Assembly (NCBI GenBank): GCA_905250115.1 | Contig: CAJNOI010000004.1 | Coordinates: forward strand, 1,452,210 to 1,516,209 | Origin: Adineta steineri | Taxonomy: Eukaryota; Rotifera; Eurotatoria; Adinetida; Adinetidae | Direction: 5' to 3' | Length of the DNA stretch: 64,000 bases | Part shown: one piece after another, positions 1-12,229 of the stretch | How positions within the stretch are numbered: the first letter of the stretch is position 1 | How the letters are laid out: each line of letters begins with the position of its first letter | The notes under the pieces: generated by a model | What the model saw: the letters and a program-made list of their open reading frames with translations, nothing else | The model's database searches: none | What the model was told of the DNA's origin: nothing | Program-made: the position numbers and the translations under genes

Positions 1-162
1 GGTTATAAGAGCAATAATTATGACAGTGGTTATAAGAGCAATAATTACGACAATGACTATAAAAAGAATAGTTATGATAATGGCTACAAAAAAAATAGTT
101 ATGATAATGGCATGAAAAAGAATAGTTATGATAGTGGCTATAAAAAAAATAGTTATGATAAC
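1..162 (+). repeat. 27-bp coding tandem repeat
   Basis: Six in-frame copies of a 27-bp unit encode GYKSNNYDS-like nonapeptides (GYKSNNYDS, GYKSNNYDN, DYKKNSYDN, GYKKNSYDN, GMKKNSYDS, GYKKNSYDN). The array touches the window edge, so the true copy number is unknown. It forms the Tyr/Lys-rich region of the chitin-binding protein. Confidence 0.9.
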
Positions 163-1817
163 TCTTATTCGTAAGTCATGTTATATTTTAAACTAGATTT
201 TCTTAATATTTTTCTTTTTCTAGTTCATATAATGATGATGATGATAATAGTTATTCAAAATCAGACTATAGCAAGTATGTAGATAAATTTAAAAAATATG
301 TTTTATTATATTTTGTCTTATCATAGAAATGGTGGTTTCAGTTATCCAAGTCATAAATCCAAAGGTAGTAAAAGTTATTCATCATCCAATAGCGGTTATG
401 GCAATAATGATTATGCTGGAAATTACTATCGTAAAAAACGTCAATATGGTTTAAACGTTGAACAAGAAACAGAACGACACTTACCACAACAACTTGCAGT
501 TGAATATTCACCAATGACTTCAGTTCAACAAAAAGTCCGATTAACAACAGAATCACTCATTCAACGTATGTCATTATTTAAATATTCGTTTTTTGCTATT
601 TAATTTATGTAAATTTATTTCAGCATCAATCTGTGTTGGTAAATCAATTAAAACTAATGTTCCACATCCAACAGACTTAAAAAAATACATTTCATGTTTA
701 AATGAAAATAGTTATAAAGTAATGGATTGTCCATCAGGTCTCATTTTTAATGTTGATATCAATCAATGTGAAAAAACAACAAATTCAGAATCACTTTGTG
801 AACGTGATCAACCATGTATGAATGATGGTCAATGTTATCAAACAAGTCCATCATCATATAAATGCACATGTCGAGGTTCATGGACAGGTGAACGTTGTGA
901 AACACCTTTATCATCTTGTGCATCCAATCCATGCGGTGAAAATAGTGAATGTCATACATTAGTTGCAAATGATTTCAAACAAGATTATGTTTGTGTTTGT
1001 GATAGTAAAAAATCATACGGTTTAACTTGCGGACGAAGTATGTTCTTTAAATTATTTTCTAATTAAAATTATATAAAAAAAATTATTTTTTTATTTTTCA
1101 TAGATACTGTACCAAATCCATGTATCGCTGAACCAGAAGATCGTGAACAATACTATCCATTTGCATACAGTGCTCATGCTTACGTACAATGTAATGGTGA
1201 TCTCTTCTATGTTCGACCATGTGCAGGTGGTTTATTCTGGAATCAAGAAACTAAAATCTGTGATCGCGCTGAAGTAGCTCCAGCACGTCCATTTCACGAA
1301 CAATCAGAATCATATAAAAATACCTATGGTTCTCCACAATCTAAATTAATGTTTACCCGACCACTTGTTAGTGCTGCTGATCAAAGTGTCGATACACAAC
1401 AAGGTTATCGTTATCGAAACTATAATCCACATAAAATGGTTAACGATCAAGGGTAAATAAAAGAAAAGAAAATTTTTATGTATATTTTATTTTATCTTAT
1501 AGAACATTCAATCAAATCAGTTCACGCAAAGAAATGCCAATGAATTCATTTTTTTCAGTACCATTAGTAATGAAACAAAATCGTCGTTTACTCGCTCAAC
1601 CACAATATACAACAAGAGAAGAACAACCAACTGAATCTGATCAAGAAACAAGTAAAATATTTACTAAATTAGAATTAAAAGAAAATCTAAATATTTTCTT
1701 TTCCTAATAGATACATTTGTTCAACCAACACCACAACGACCCACATTCCGCTTTTTCCATTCATCACCATCTCGAATGGTCAATAGCATGAATACACAAT
1801 CATCTTATAAAAAATAG
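1..1817 (+). CDS. Secreted chitin-binding / EGF-repeat protein (5'-partial)
   Basis: The 5' end lies outside the window. Exons 1-170, 224-274, 327-565, 624-1037, 1104-1452, 1503-1651 and 1711-1817 join in phase to give 492 residues ending in TAG. Visible order: six 9-residue Tyr/Asn/Lys-rich repeats, a Ser/Tyr-rich linker with a KKRQ basic site, a first peritrophin-type chitin-binding domain (six-Cys pattern, CPSGLIFN core), two EGF-like modules (CERDQPC..., SCASNPC...), a second chitin-binding domain (CAGGLFWN core), then a low-complexity tail. The family (CBM14) binds chitin in cuticle or matrix; EGF modules suggest an extracellular matrix or lorica/trophi-type protein. The function is inferred from domains. 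Signal peptide and total length cannot be seen. Confidence 0.85.
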
Positions 1818-3188
1818 ATAACAAAAAATGTATAATTTTGTTGATATAGATTTCATTTATCTATATTAACATTATTATTTTTGTTTTTTATTGACGATGA
1901 TCAATCGTTTACTTTTTCTACGTATTCGTGTGATGTTTACGTGTGAGTGTTTGATATGTTTTCGATTTTTTACCTATCTTCTTACTGTTTTGTTTTCATT
2001 TCATAACATTCCGTCCGTTTTGCTCTTATTTTCTTTCGTTTTTTATTTCTTTTTATACGAATCACTCAGGATAACTGAGCGTTTTATTATAGAAAAAATA
2101 AACTGCGTTGTTTTGCATATATATTAAATACTTGTTTTTATACTATTTTAACTGAACGGATAATCTAAAAACTAAAAAGAATATATTTTCAGGATTATAG
2201 AGAGTTTAAAAAAATCTATGGAATTAATTTTCTAAAATTACAACCATGATGAAATATTAGTAGACAAAATATGTAATTTCAGACAATAATTTATAATCAT
2301 TAGAAATTTTAGAAAAAGAAGAATATCATGTATATCGGATGATTTTTCCGGGATAATATGTAATAGTAAATTTAAATTATATAAAACAGATGCTTGAATA
2401 TGTTACTATAGAATTGATCTTATGATGTATTATTGTGTAGATATTGGAAAACATAAATTTATCAAGAAAATCATCATTTATTCAACAGAATAACGGATAC
2501 ATTATGTTTTATATTTCATTTATTTTTAGCTAACATTAACACATAAGAATAGGAATAAGACATGTTTCAAGGGATTATAGTTGTGTGACTAAAACTATAT
2601 ATGTTCTTCTTACATGAATAAGACGATAATGATCTATTTTGTTAAATCTTCCAACTTATCTTTATGTCGATATTCATGTCAGTTTCTTCCACTATTATAA
2701 ATAAAGTATTAACACATTTAGTTTTGATAATTCCGTCTCTTCTAATCGGTCTTATAACTATCATATATAAGTATAATGTATTATTGAATTGTTTCTCATA
2801 CATTTTTTTTCTCATATTCTGAATAGTAAAAATGTTTTGATCATTCTTTATCGAATATATACATATTTTTAAATATTTAAACATTCCACTAGGAACATTA
2901 CTTTTCTTATATGTGCATCTTTTTGATTATGCAACCGATCTGTTACATAAAAGTAAGAGCAGAAACGAATATATTCTCGTGCGTTCGTAGACTATCAAGT
3001 ACAAAATAAAGCGACAAATAACGAACGAAAAAAGAAGGGCTGCTTCGACCTATGCATACTATGTAATGTGGTTATAGATACACATATTTGAAATATATAT
3101 TTTCTCTTAGTATAAAAGTATATGATCAATCAATTGTTACTATTTCTAGAATCTATATTAAAAAACTTAAGTTCCATTTATCATCAGA
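1818..3188. other. Intergenic, no gene seen
   Basis: A+T-rich DNA between the chitin-binding gene and the CD36-type gene. Open frames at 1891-2127 and (minus) 2642-2884 have unbiased codon use and no recognisable domain, so I treat them as chance. It presumably holds the 3' UTR of the first gene and the promoter of the second. Confidence 0.6.
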
Positions 3189-5955
3189 ATGACTGTTGTC
3201 CTTGATCAGGAAAGTATAAAAAGTAAAGAAGCATTTATTAATGATAATTCTTTCTCAATTAACAATATTCAAGAAAATTTAAAATTAAGAACCAATGAAC
3301 GTAATGATCAGAATTGTAAGTTTAACGATGGTGTTTGCTGCCATGTGTCTGAGAATAATTCTTGTTCTTTTCTTTCGTTCTTGTTTTTCTCGTTCTTCCT
3401 ACCACAAACACAGTCCCAAAAGACCCTGTCACATGTCGTCGTCTTTTTTTTTTGTTGGTTATATAATACCATCTACATACAAGGTTACATAGTACAAATT
3501 TATTTAAATTCATTTTATTGTCAACTATTATTATGATTAATATTACAATTGATAGTACTCCTACTGTATTATATTTTACTACCGACATAGATCATCATTC
3601 CATATTGAAATCTCGGATTCACAATAAGGATAAAAAGTCAGAGTACGAGTGACCTTGATGAGTTAGGTAAGTATTCGAAAAGAACAGCAGAGAAAAAAAC
3701 ATTGGTTATATAACCAAGGTGTGTTTTTAAGATAAAAATTTCATGTTTTTATATTCATTTTAGTACAAACTGATTTGTTAGACACATCAACAGAAATGTC
3801 ATCATTCAATCCATGTCGTATGTATTGTAAATGTTCAACATGTTTTATACTTAGTTGTATTACATTCGTTATGGGACTTATTATGTTATTTACATTTGAT
3901 CCAATGGTGAACAAAATAATAGCAAACGTTAGTTATCACTATTTTTCTTCATAAATATATATATATATTAGAAAAAAAATATTCTTTAGAAAATGGCAAT
4001 TATTGAAGGACGAGAAGGTCATCAATTTTGGAAAAATCCACCAGCTGAAATACATCGAAAAATGTACATATGGCATTGTGCTAATCCAATTGAAGTACAA
4101 AACGGTGGTATACCAGATCTGATTGAACGTGGACCTTATGTTTATCGGTATGATCCAGGCTATTAATCTAAAACTAAACTAAATATTGTTTCATTTTTGC
4201 AGAGAACAATGGAATCGATCTAATATATTTTATAATGATGATTTAAGTACACTTTCTTACATTCCAATAACAACACTTTATTTTGATCGAAATCAATCAG
4301 TCGGTCCTGATGATGTGTATGTTACTGTTATTAATGTACCATTAATGGTAAATCTATCGCTGTTCTTTTTATTAATATTAAATATTAGAATTTTTAATAG
4401 GCTATGGCACATGAAATTCAATTTAATTCTTCAGAAATTCAAAAATCTATTAATATATTTCTTCATTTATTTGGTACAAAATTATTTGTTAATGTTACTG
4501 TTAAAGATTTAATGGAAGGTACAAAAAAAACTAGTCGAAAACTCGGTTTCTTTCTTTATTAATCAATCTTTTTATTTATTAGGTTATACCGATGCATTAA
4601 TTGAAATGGCTAGTTTAGTAAAACCCGGTTCATTAAAAGACAATAAATTTGGAATTTTACAACCTGTAATAGACATCTATCTTACAATATCTTATAAAAA
4701 ATAAATTCATATTTTATTTAGAGAAATGGTTCATATTACCAAAATTTTACTATTAATACTGGATACAATGATATTACTGAAGTCGCAAAGGTTATTTCAT
4801 TTAATGGCGTTCAGTAAGAATAAATTCATACAAAAAGAAAGAAATGTAAATTATCAAATAATTTTTCTTCAGACGCTTAAATTATTGGTCTACACCACAA
4901 GCAAATATGTTCAATGGAACAGGTATAATTTAGTCTAATTTTACAAACGAATTTTTTAATTGGAAAAGAATTTAGATGGATCATTATTTCCACCACATTT
5001 AAATAAAAATAAAGATGTTTATTCTTATAATGCTGATATGTGTCGGTAAGAAATGTTTTCTATTTTGAATAATATTTATTATATAACAAAATTTTCCTAG
5101 ATCTTATTATTTATCATTTTTACGTGAGAAAAAAGATGGTTATGTTACATTATATGATTATCATTTATCATCCAATGTATTTAATATGTCTCGAGAAGAA
5201 AATCGTGGTTTTTGTGGTCAAGGTTCTTGTTTAGGTGATGGTGTACTTAATATAAGTACATGTTATTCGGGTATTTAATTACTTTTATTTATTTTAAAAT
5301 ATTAAATTCATATTTGGTTTTTTGTATATGTAATAGGAGTATGGGGTTTTATTTCTTCACCACATTTTTTTCAATCAGATATGAAATTTCGTCAAGATGT
5401 TCGTGGCATGTATCCAGATGCGAATAAACATGAATTTATTATGAGTTTTGATCCGGTATAGAAAAAAAGCTTTCAATAAATATTTGATTTTCCTTTTTTT
5501 CAAGTTAACTAGTGTTCCATTTGCAGTTAATGTTCGATTACAATTAAGTTTCTATATGCCACGAATACGAAATATAGAGTTTGTGAAGTTTTATTTAATT
5601 TTTTTTGTTAAAAAGATTTTGATTTGTTTAGTTTATTAAAATCAGTCAGACCAATAATAGTACCAATTGTATGGTTTGATGATGAAGCACGTGTTACACC
5701 TGAAATTCATTCAAGATTATCGATGTTAATATTATCATTAAATATTGCTTATTATGTTAAATTTATTTTACCAGCGATTAGTATGTTATTGATTTTAATT
5801 ACTTCGTTATATATTTATGTACAAGTAAAATTGAAAAATTTGTTGTATTTAAATTGAATTTTATATGAATGATTATTTCTTTTTAGTGGCAACGTATTCA
5901 ACGGGAACGAGTAAACTCGAAAGTACCTTTATTAAATGGAAATATTGAAACATAA
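3189..5955 (+). CDS. CD36/SCARB/LIMP-2 family scavenger receptor
   Basis: Fourteen exons (3189-3315, 3764-3927, 3990-4147, 4203-4347, 4401-4518, 4583-4665, 4722-4813, 4873-4922, 4976-5045, 5101-5270, 5337-5455, 5505-5578, 5632-5824, 5887-5955) join in phase to 543 residues. Family marks: an N-terminal membrane segment after a ~70-residue cytoplasmic tail, the FWKNPP...GPYVYR block, NGSYYQNFTINTG, the Cys-rich CGQGSCLGDGVLNISTC region, LTSVPFAVNVRLQ, and a C-terminal membrane segment before a short tail. Family members have two membrane passes and a large glycosylated ectodomain that binds lipids, lipoproteins or lysosomal enzymes. The cytoplasmic N-terminus is longer than usual for the family. 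The first intron is 448 bp, the others about 50-65. The start ATG follows an acceptor-like TTATCATCAG by one base. Confidence 0.9.
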
Positions 5956-6869
5956 AACAAAAACATTGTAGTTTTTTTTATCTGTCAATTTTTTTGTACT
6001 TAAAGTTTTCTCTTCTGTTTAACATTTCGTTTCTAGTCATGTTTCTTGCGTATTCCAGTTGTTGCTTTTATAAATTTCATGCACAAGAAAAAGGCAAATG
6101 TTTTAAGCGAATTGATAAAGAACTAATGTTCATAAATAGTAAAAATGAAAAAATGTAGGTTTCATATAAACATTCATTTACATTTAACAGTCAAAATCCA
6201 ATATTTGTGGATGTGATTAAAGGAGAGCTGAAATACATTATTCAATTTTACGCATTTTGATTAACTCTAACACATAGTCTAATAATGTTAAGAAAATTTC
6301 TCTTTTACTATTCTGATTATTCTTCGACTGTAAGATGTTATTTGACGAAAAATAATTGTATTGTATACTTCATTAGATAAGAAGATTTTTCTTTATCTGC
6401 ATCAATAGAATCTAATCAGTTTTACTGCGTACCGAACTCAGTGCTATTCTATATAGCATCTTCGAATATGAATAGATGTACTGATACAGCACTCAATTAT
6501 GTGCCATCATTTCATTCATGATAGTTTATGTAAAATTATGAATAGAAGCAATTAAGTTTTTTATCGAATAACTATATGTCGTACCAATATTTTCAAAAAT
6601 TTTTAGTTCTTTAAAAAACCAAAATACAATGATATTATAACAAAAACTATTTACAAAAATCTTTTTGTCCAAGTCTATTCTTGTATATTGTAGTTAAACT
6701 AACAGGATTTGTCTGCCATCTTTCAGAAGAAATCTATTCGTTTCAATAATCATACTCTAACATCCAATCATAGTTGACTATTCAGCTAGCAGAAAATTCT
6801 TCTTTCGTACTATCAAGCTCTTTTCTTTTGTTTTTCGTTTGTTCAAATTATTTTTCTATATTCTTAAAT
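5956..6869. other. Intergenic, no gene seen
   Basis: Region between the CD36-type gene and GATB. It is A+T-rich with no sustained coding frame. The frame upstream of the GATB ATG (6774-6869) is open but has no ATG and no similarity to the enzyme. Confidence 0.6.
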
Positions 6870-9224
6870 ATGGCAGCTGGTGCTGCCGCTGCTGTTCTAT
6901 CCAGTGGTCGTTTCTATGCATTGATTGGCTTTGAAATTCATGTTAAACTTGCTACAAATTCAAAAATGTTTTCACCATCATCCGCAGCTCCAGCTCAACC
7001 AACAAATAGTCAGGTAACACCATTTGATATGGCTTTACCAGGTTCACTACCTTACTTTAATCGTGCATGTCTTGAAGCTGGTATTCGTGCTGCTATTGGT
7101 CTTAATTGTCAAATAAATAAAATTTCTCATTTTGAACGAAAACATTATTTTTATCCTGATTCACCAGCAGGTTATCAAATAACTCAACAACGATATCCAT
7201 TTGCTTCCAATGGTCTTTTTCATTATCCATTATTAGTTAAAAAAGATAAAATCAAATCATCAACAAAATATAAAGTATATAAAAGTAAAACTTTGATTTT
7301 TCTATTAATTCATCAACATTTATTTTAGTTTGTTGACAGTCCTAATTCATTTATTGTTAAACAATGTCGTATAGATCGTATTCAACTTGAACATGATACT
7401 GGTAGAAGTATTCATGATGAACATCAAAATCGTACTTTAATAGATTTAAATCGTTTTGGTACAGGTCTTATTGAAATAGTTACTCAACCCGATATAAAAT
7501 CAAGTCTTGAAGGTGAATCATTTTTACGTGAATTAAATCGTCTATTAATAAAATATAATATATGTGAACAAAGTGGTCTTGAAACAGCAGTACGTGTTGA
7601 TGCTAATGTTAGTTTACATCGTACGGATACAAAACCAGATGGTAGTCGTGTTGAAGTAAAAAATATTGGTAGTTTTATTGATGTTAGACAAGCAATTGAT
7701 TTCGAAATTAAACGACAAGAACAATTATTAGTAAATAATTATCCTATTGAAAAAGAAACACGAACATTTGATACAAATAAACATCAAACAATTCATTTAA
7801 GACGTAAAGAAGATCAAATTGATTATCGTTTTATGATAGAACCAAATTTACCACCATTACATTTATATGATAATAACGATAAACAAATTCAACAAAAAGA
7901 TTTTGTTAATATTGATGAAATTAAAAAAACTTTACCAATTTCACCATTAGAAGAAAGACAAGAATTTTTAAATAAATACAAAGATTTTCTTACAGCTGAA
8001 CATTTACATGAATTACTTCGTCTTGATATGATGGTAAGTTTTTATTTTAAACTGAAAAGAAGGATGATTAACTATATTTTACATTTAATGCAATTAAAAT
8101 CTGTGAATTTTTTCAGACAATATGCAATTAAAAATACTAAGAGTGAAAAGGTGGACTTTCGTACTTCGATAATTAGTGAAATTTTATTTCACTAATAATT
8201 ATTATGAATGACATTCCGACAGTTTCTAATTGTTCTTAATAGCTATTTTAAATTGCGTTTGAAAATATATGAGTAATATAGATTTCGGCAGAACGAAGTA
8301 TAAAATAAATATGTTACATGTCATGTAAAAACAAACCATTTGTGACAAATTATCAAAAAAAAAGATAAATATAGATGCGTAATAGAACCTATTGTAGTAA
8401 TCATCAAAAATAACCCCAAACAGGATGAAAGATACAAATATTTAAGCATGATTCCTTCAAATTTTTTTCTTTCAAATAAATTTAAATAATACACGTTATA
8501 CTTGCATTCATTTTAATAAATTATGAAAAGTTGCATCAGCTCTTTCTAAATTGGAATGACATGTTTTTTTAATCGAGTTCAAATTACGAAAAACTATAGC
8601 TTCTGAATTGTTTATTCTCAAGAAGAATTTTCATTTCAATAATTATATTGTACGATACGGATTTGAAACTTGTTCAGTTAATCAAAAGATTCGAGAGAAA
8701 AACAAGTTATAAACATTCTTTAATTACTTTTATTTTTCTAGGATTATTTTCGTGATGTTATGAATCAACTTGATGATAATCGTCTTCGTCATATAGCATT
8801 AGAAGTTATATTAAATGATGTAAAATCTATATCATATGATGGACGTAAAATTCGTAAATTTGCTCAAGCTGTATCACCAACATTATTTGCTGATATTATA
8901 AAACATGTAGATAAACGTATCGTAACACGTTTTTCTCTCTATACATTATTAACTTTATGTAATAAAAATCGTGATTCAACACGACCATTAAAATCTTTTC
9001 TTGATGAACACAACATGTATGCAATAACGGATGAAAATGAATTAGAAAAAATTTGTTTAAAAATTCTTGAAGAAAATCCTAAAACAATCGATCGTTATAA
9101 AACAAATCCAAAAAAAGCAATTGAACAATTACATTCAATTACTTGTAAAAAACATCATGGACGTATACATGATGATATAGTTAATGATACCTTTAAACGT
9201 TTATTAGAGAAAAGAATAAAATAA
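6870..9224 (+). CDS. GATB: Glutamyl-tRNA(Gln) amidotransferase subunit B, mitochondrial (GatB/PET112)
   Basis: Exons 6870-7274, 7329-8033 and 8742-9224 give 530 residues, the usual length for GatB. Subunit B of the GatCAB complex binds Glu-tRNA(Gln) and phosphorylates the mischarged Glu so that it can be amidated to Gln-tRNA(Gln) in mitochondria. Family blocks visible: ALIGFEIHVKL near the start, DMALPGSLPYFN, FERKHYFYPDSPAGYQITQ, VEVKNIGSFIDVRQAIDFEI, and the C-terminal GatB/YqeY helical domain in exon 3. The ATG at 6870 is the first in frame; the N-terminus is Ala-rich and weak as a targeting peptide. The second intron is unusually long (708 bp). The stop at 9224 lies 42 bp before the NUBPL ATG. 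Confidence 0.95.
8034..8741 (+). other. Long second intron of GATB with a small hairpin
   Basis: GT at 8034 and TTTTTCTAG ending 8741 bound a 708-bp intron, about twelve times the local norm. At 8172-8196 it has a perfect 11-bp inverted repeat (ATTAGTGAAAT / ATTTCACTAAT) around a 3-base loop. No coding exon is needed here: GatB similarity is continuous across the junction. Confidence 0.7.
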
Positions 9225-9239
9225 AAATTAGATTTATTG

Positions 9240-9249
9240 TTTATTTTAG
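9240..9249 (+). promoter_or_regulatory. Candidate spliced-leader acceptor site before NUBPL
   Basis: A TTTATTTTAG acceptor-like tract lies between the GATB stop (9224) and the NUBPL ATG (9267). There is no room for a promoter or a 5' exon between the two genes. In animals with trans-splicing, such a site resolves a polycistronic transcript. This use is inferred. Confidence 0.5.
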
Positions 9250-9266
9250 ATTATTTTTTGAAAAAT

Positions 9267-10409
9267 ATGTCTACTCGATTAAATTATTTTCGAATGATTT
9301 TTCCACGATATCATTCAACAAAGCCTACACCACATCAACAAAATATGATGGCACGTGGTCTACCAAAACGAACACCAATTGATGGTGTTCAACATGTTAT
9401 TGCAGTTGGTTCAGGCAAAGGTATACGCCAGATATTTCATTGATTCAATGAGGTAAATTGGATATTAATTAGAAAAATAATTTGTTAGTTTTCAAAATTT
9501 TTATATAAAAATAAAAGTTTTTCATTTTGTATACTGATATAAATCTAAAATTTTGAAAAGAAACTGTTTACGATTATTATGACTATCATATCTATCTTGT
9601 CTTAATTAATATTTTTTATGCATGAAGTGATTTTGTGCGATTAATTGACTTAATATGATATTTTTGTTGTAGGTGGTGTTGGTAAATCATCTGTCAGTGT
9701 TAATTTAGCTCTTGCACTATCTCGTTTATCTTATCGTGTTGGTATTTTGGATGCTGATATATTTGGTCCATCAATTCCAACATTACTTAATTTACGTAAT
9801 CATAAAGCAACAACATTAACAAAAACAAATCTTATAGAACCATTAATTAATTTTAATTTAAAATGCATGTCAATAGCATTTTTAACAAAATCTGATGGTC
9901 CTGTTGTATGGCGTGGACTTATGGTCATGCAAGCTATTGAAAAACTTCTTCGACAAATTGCATGGTCTCCATTAGATTATTTAATTGTTGATTTACCTCC
10001 TGGTACGGGTGATATACAATTATCTTTAGCACAATTAATACCATTATCTGGTGTTCTTATGGTAACAACACCACAAGAACTTTCCTTAGTTGATGTACGA
10101 AAAGCTATTGAAATGTTTCGTCTTGTTCAAGCACCTATACTTGGTATTGTAGAAAATTTTTCTACGTATTTTTGTCAAAAATGTGGTCATGAAGAAAAAA
10201 TTTTCGGTGAAAATGGTGGTGAATCATTAGGAAAAGAATATCATTTGAAAATATTGCAATCATTACCCATTGATATTTACTTTCGACAGGCATGCGACGA
10301 AGGTCGTCCTATTAGCGAAAAAAACGATACAATTTTATGGTCAAAATTTAATAATTTAGCAAACGAAATTGTAAAACTATTGCCTACTGACAGAACAACA
10401 ATAATATAA
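9267..10409 (+). CDS. NUBPL: NUBPL/Ind1, mitochondrial Fe-S P-loop ATPase for complex I assembly
   Basis: Exons 9267-9420 and 9673-10409 give 296 residues. NUBPL (Mrp/NBP35 family) carries a labile 4Fe-4S cluster to respiratory complex I in the mitochondrial matrix. The first exon has an Arg-rich, acid-free start (MSTRLNYFRM...) typical of a targeting peptide. The deviant Walker A motif GSGKGGVGKSS spans the intron (residues about 48-58). Further blocks: DADIFGPSIP, VVWRGLMVMQAI, DYLIVDLPPGTGD, and the cluster-binding CxxC at C219/C222 (YFCQKCGH). The 252-bp intron is longer than most here. AATAAA polyadenylation signals occur about 110-190 bp downstream. Confidence 0.95.
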
Positions 10410-10843
10410 TAGAAACGAAAAACGTCATAAAAATTACATTTATTTTCTATTCAATATGAATCATAATGACCGTATCTATCAGTGTAGACATTGTGTTCCT
10501 GTTTTTCTATCATAAAATAAATTATATATCATATGTAATTAGAAAGGAAAAGGACGCTTCTTAAAGGTTATAGAGAAGAAGGACAGTTTTATTAAATAAA
10601 TACAATCATTATAAAAAAAAACAGTCATCATTGGTTATTTTTTCTTTTTGCCGTAATGTTTTGCTTCAGTGAACATGCATAAATACTTTGGCATATGTTA
10701 CAGTGGATTGCAAAACGAATAAATGACACGATTGCAATACCTCGATAGTTCCTATTATATTATATAAAAGAGAAAATAAAAGGCTATTGTTATATTTGTT
10801 TTCTTTCTCCTCTTTGTATTTGAATATACATTAATTATTAGCT
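10410..10843. other. Intergenic, NUBPL 3' UTR and upstream of phosphatase gene
   Basis: It contains AATAAA motifs near 10516 and 10590 that fit the 3' end of the GATB-NUBPL unit, and an acceptor-like TTAATTATTAG ending at 10841, two bases before the next ATG. No other gene is seen. Confidence 0.55.
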
Positions 10844-11831
10844 ATGTCTGGTTTTAAACGTTTATTTGGTATCGATGTAGCAGAAGACAATTTACGAATT
10901 ATAATAACACGTCATGGCGAACGCGCTGATTTAGCACTTGGACCAAAATGGGCAAGTAAACTACAGAAAAATGGTGGTCGTGATCCTCGAATATCATATT
11001 TAACACCGCGAGCTGATTTTCGTGAATGGAATTATGATCCACCATTGACAACCGAGGGTGAACGACAAAGTACAGCTATTGGAAGAAAATTATTACATCT
11101 TGGCTATCAAATTGATTATTGTTATGCGTCACCTGCTTATCGATCAATACAAACAGCTGATAAACTTCTTGAAAGTCAAGGAAGAAAAGGTGTACCGATT
11201 AATATTGAACCTGGTATGATAAAAATAAATTAAAATTAATAATCTTCTTCAAATAAAAAGAAAAATTGTTTTTAAAGGTTTATTTGAATGTCCTTCATGG
11301 TATGCTGGTGCACCACTTACATTTGTTCCTCCTGAATATTTAGCAATGGATAGACATTTTCATATCAATCCATATTATGAACCAATATATGACAATGTCG
11401 ATATGAGTGAAGAAGAAGGTCGTTATTATCAAAGATCACGTCAGCTTATTGATCATATTATAAAAACACATAAAGATACAGGTGGTACAATTTTATTATC
11501 TGGTCATGCTGGTTCAATTGAAACAGTAGCACGTGGTATGCTTCGTCGTCGTGCTCGTCCCGAACGTCTTCAATATGAAGCTGACAAAGTCAATTATTGT
11601 AATTTTGCTATTCTTGAACGTGATGCATATACAAAACAATGGACGGTTCATTCACCTGTAACATTTGAAAATCCATATGGTAGACAACGAACAATTCAAA
11701 GTTCTATACCACTTTACAGAGCCACATCAGAACATTTACCAACTCATCATATAAAAGCTTCTCTATCTTTCGCAGATTATTCAGCTATAAACACTGCACC
11801 TCGTCGTTTCCATCGTCATCGGTATCGTTAA
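10844..11831 (+). CDS. Histidine phosphatase, UBASH3/Sts-like PGM domain
   Basis: Exons 10844-11213 and 11278-11831 give 307 residues. The domain is a 2H-phosphatase (phosphoglycerate mutase-like): the RHGE signature with the phospho-accepting His at residue 24 (ITRHGERADL), YASPAYRSIQTA, CPSWYAGAP, and the second catalytic His at residue 200 (LSGHAGSIE). RHGER and the CPSWY block resemble UBASH3A/B (Sts-1/2) and ecdysteroid-phosphate phosphatases. UBASH3 proteins carry UBA and SH3 domains before this part; here only the phosphatase domain is encoded, as in short invertebrate members. The C-terminal ~50 residues are Arg/His-rich and unlike the family. The substrate cannot be told from sequence. 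Confidence 0.88.
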
Positions 11832-12229
11832 TTATATTCATGTTAAATGTCTTTTATATATTTTTAAAAGAAAAAAAAAACACAGACATATTTATATTTC
11901 AAAAAAAAGATTCAATCCTCCACAAATCTGACACACACACACACATTTATATATATAAAACAAAGCGAAAAAAAAGTGACATGCAACTGTACAATGAACT
12001 GTGCTCTAGAAAAAAAAGAAGAAGCAAGAGCTTCTGTTATAAATGCAACTGGCTTGGTTGAAATTTTTTTTGTTTTGATTTTTTTTCTGACAATATTTAG
12101 ACAACAATGAAATAGAAAAGAAAACAATGTTGACTGACTGAGTTTTCTTTTCTTACGTTTATATAAAATGACTGTTCTCAACAGTTTATATATATATATA
12201 TATATATTTATATGTGTATTTTAATTCTT
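11832..12229. repeat. Convergent 3' UTRs with simple repeats
   Basis: A space between convergent genes (phosphatase plus, M6 minus). It holds A-tracts, a short CA run near 11932-11945 and a TA dinucleotide run at about 12188-12208. The small open frames here are low-complexity chance frames. Confidence 0.6.

Noticed and set aside
1891-2127. 78-codon Phe/Leu-rich plus frame
   Set aside because: T-rich tract downstream of the chitin-binding gene; hydrophobic only because of base composition.
3295-3588. Overlapping frames on both strands inside the first intron of the CD36-type gene
   Set aside because: CD36-type reading continues in phase from 3315 to 3764; the frames show no similarity to anything and overlap each other.
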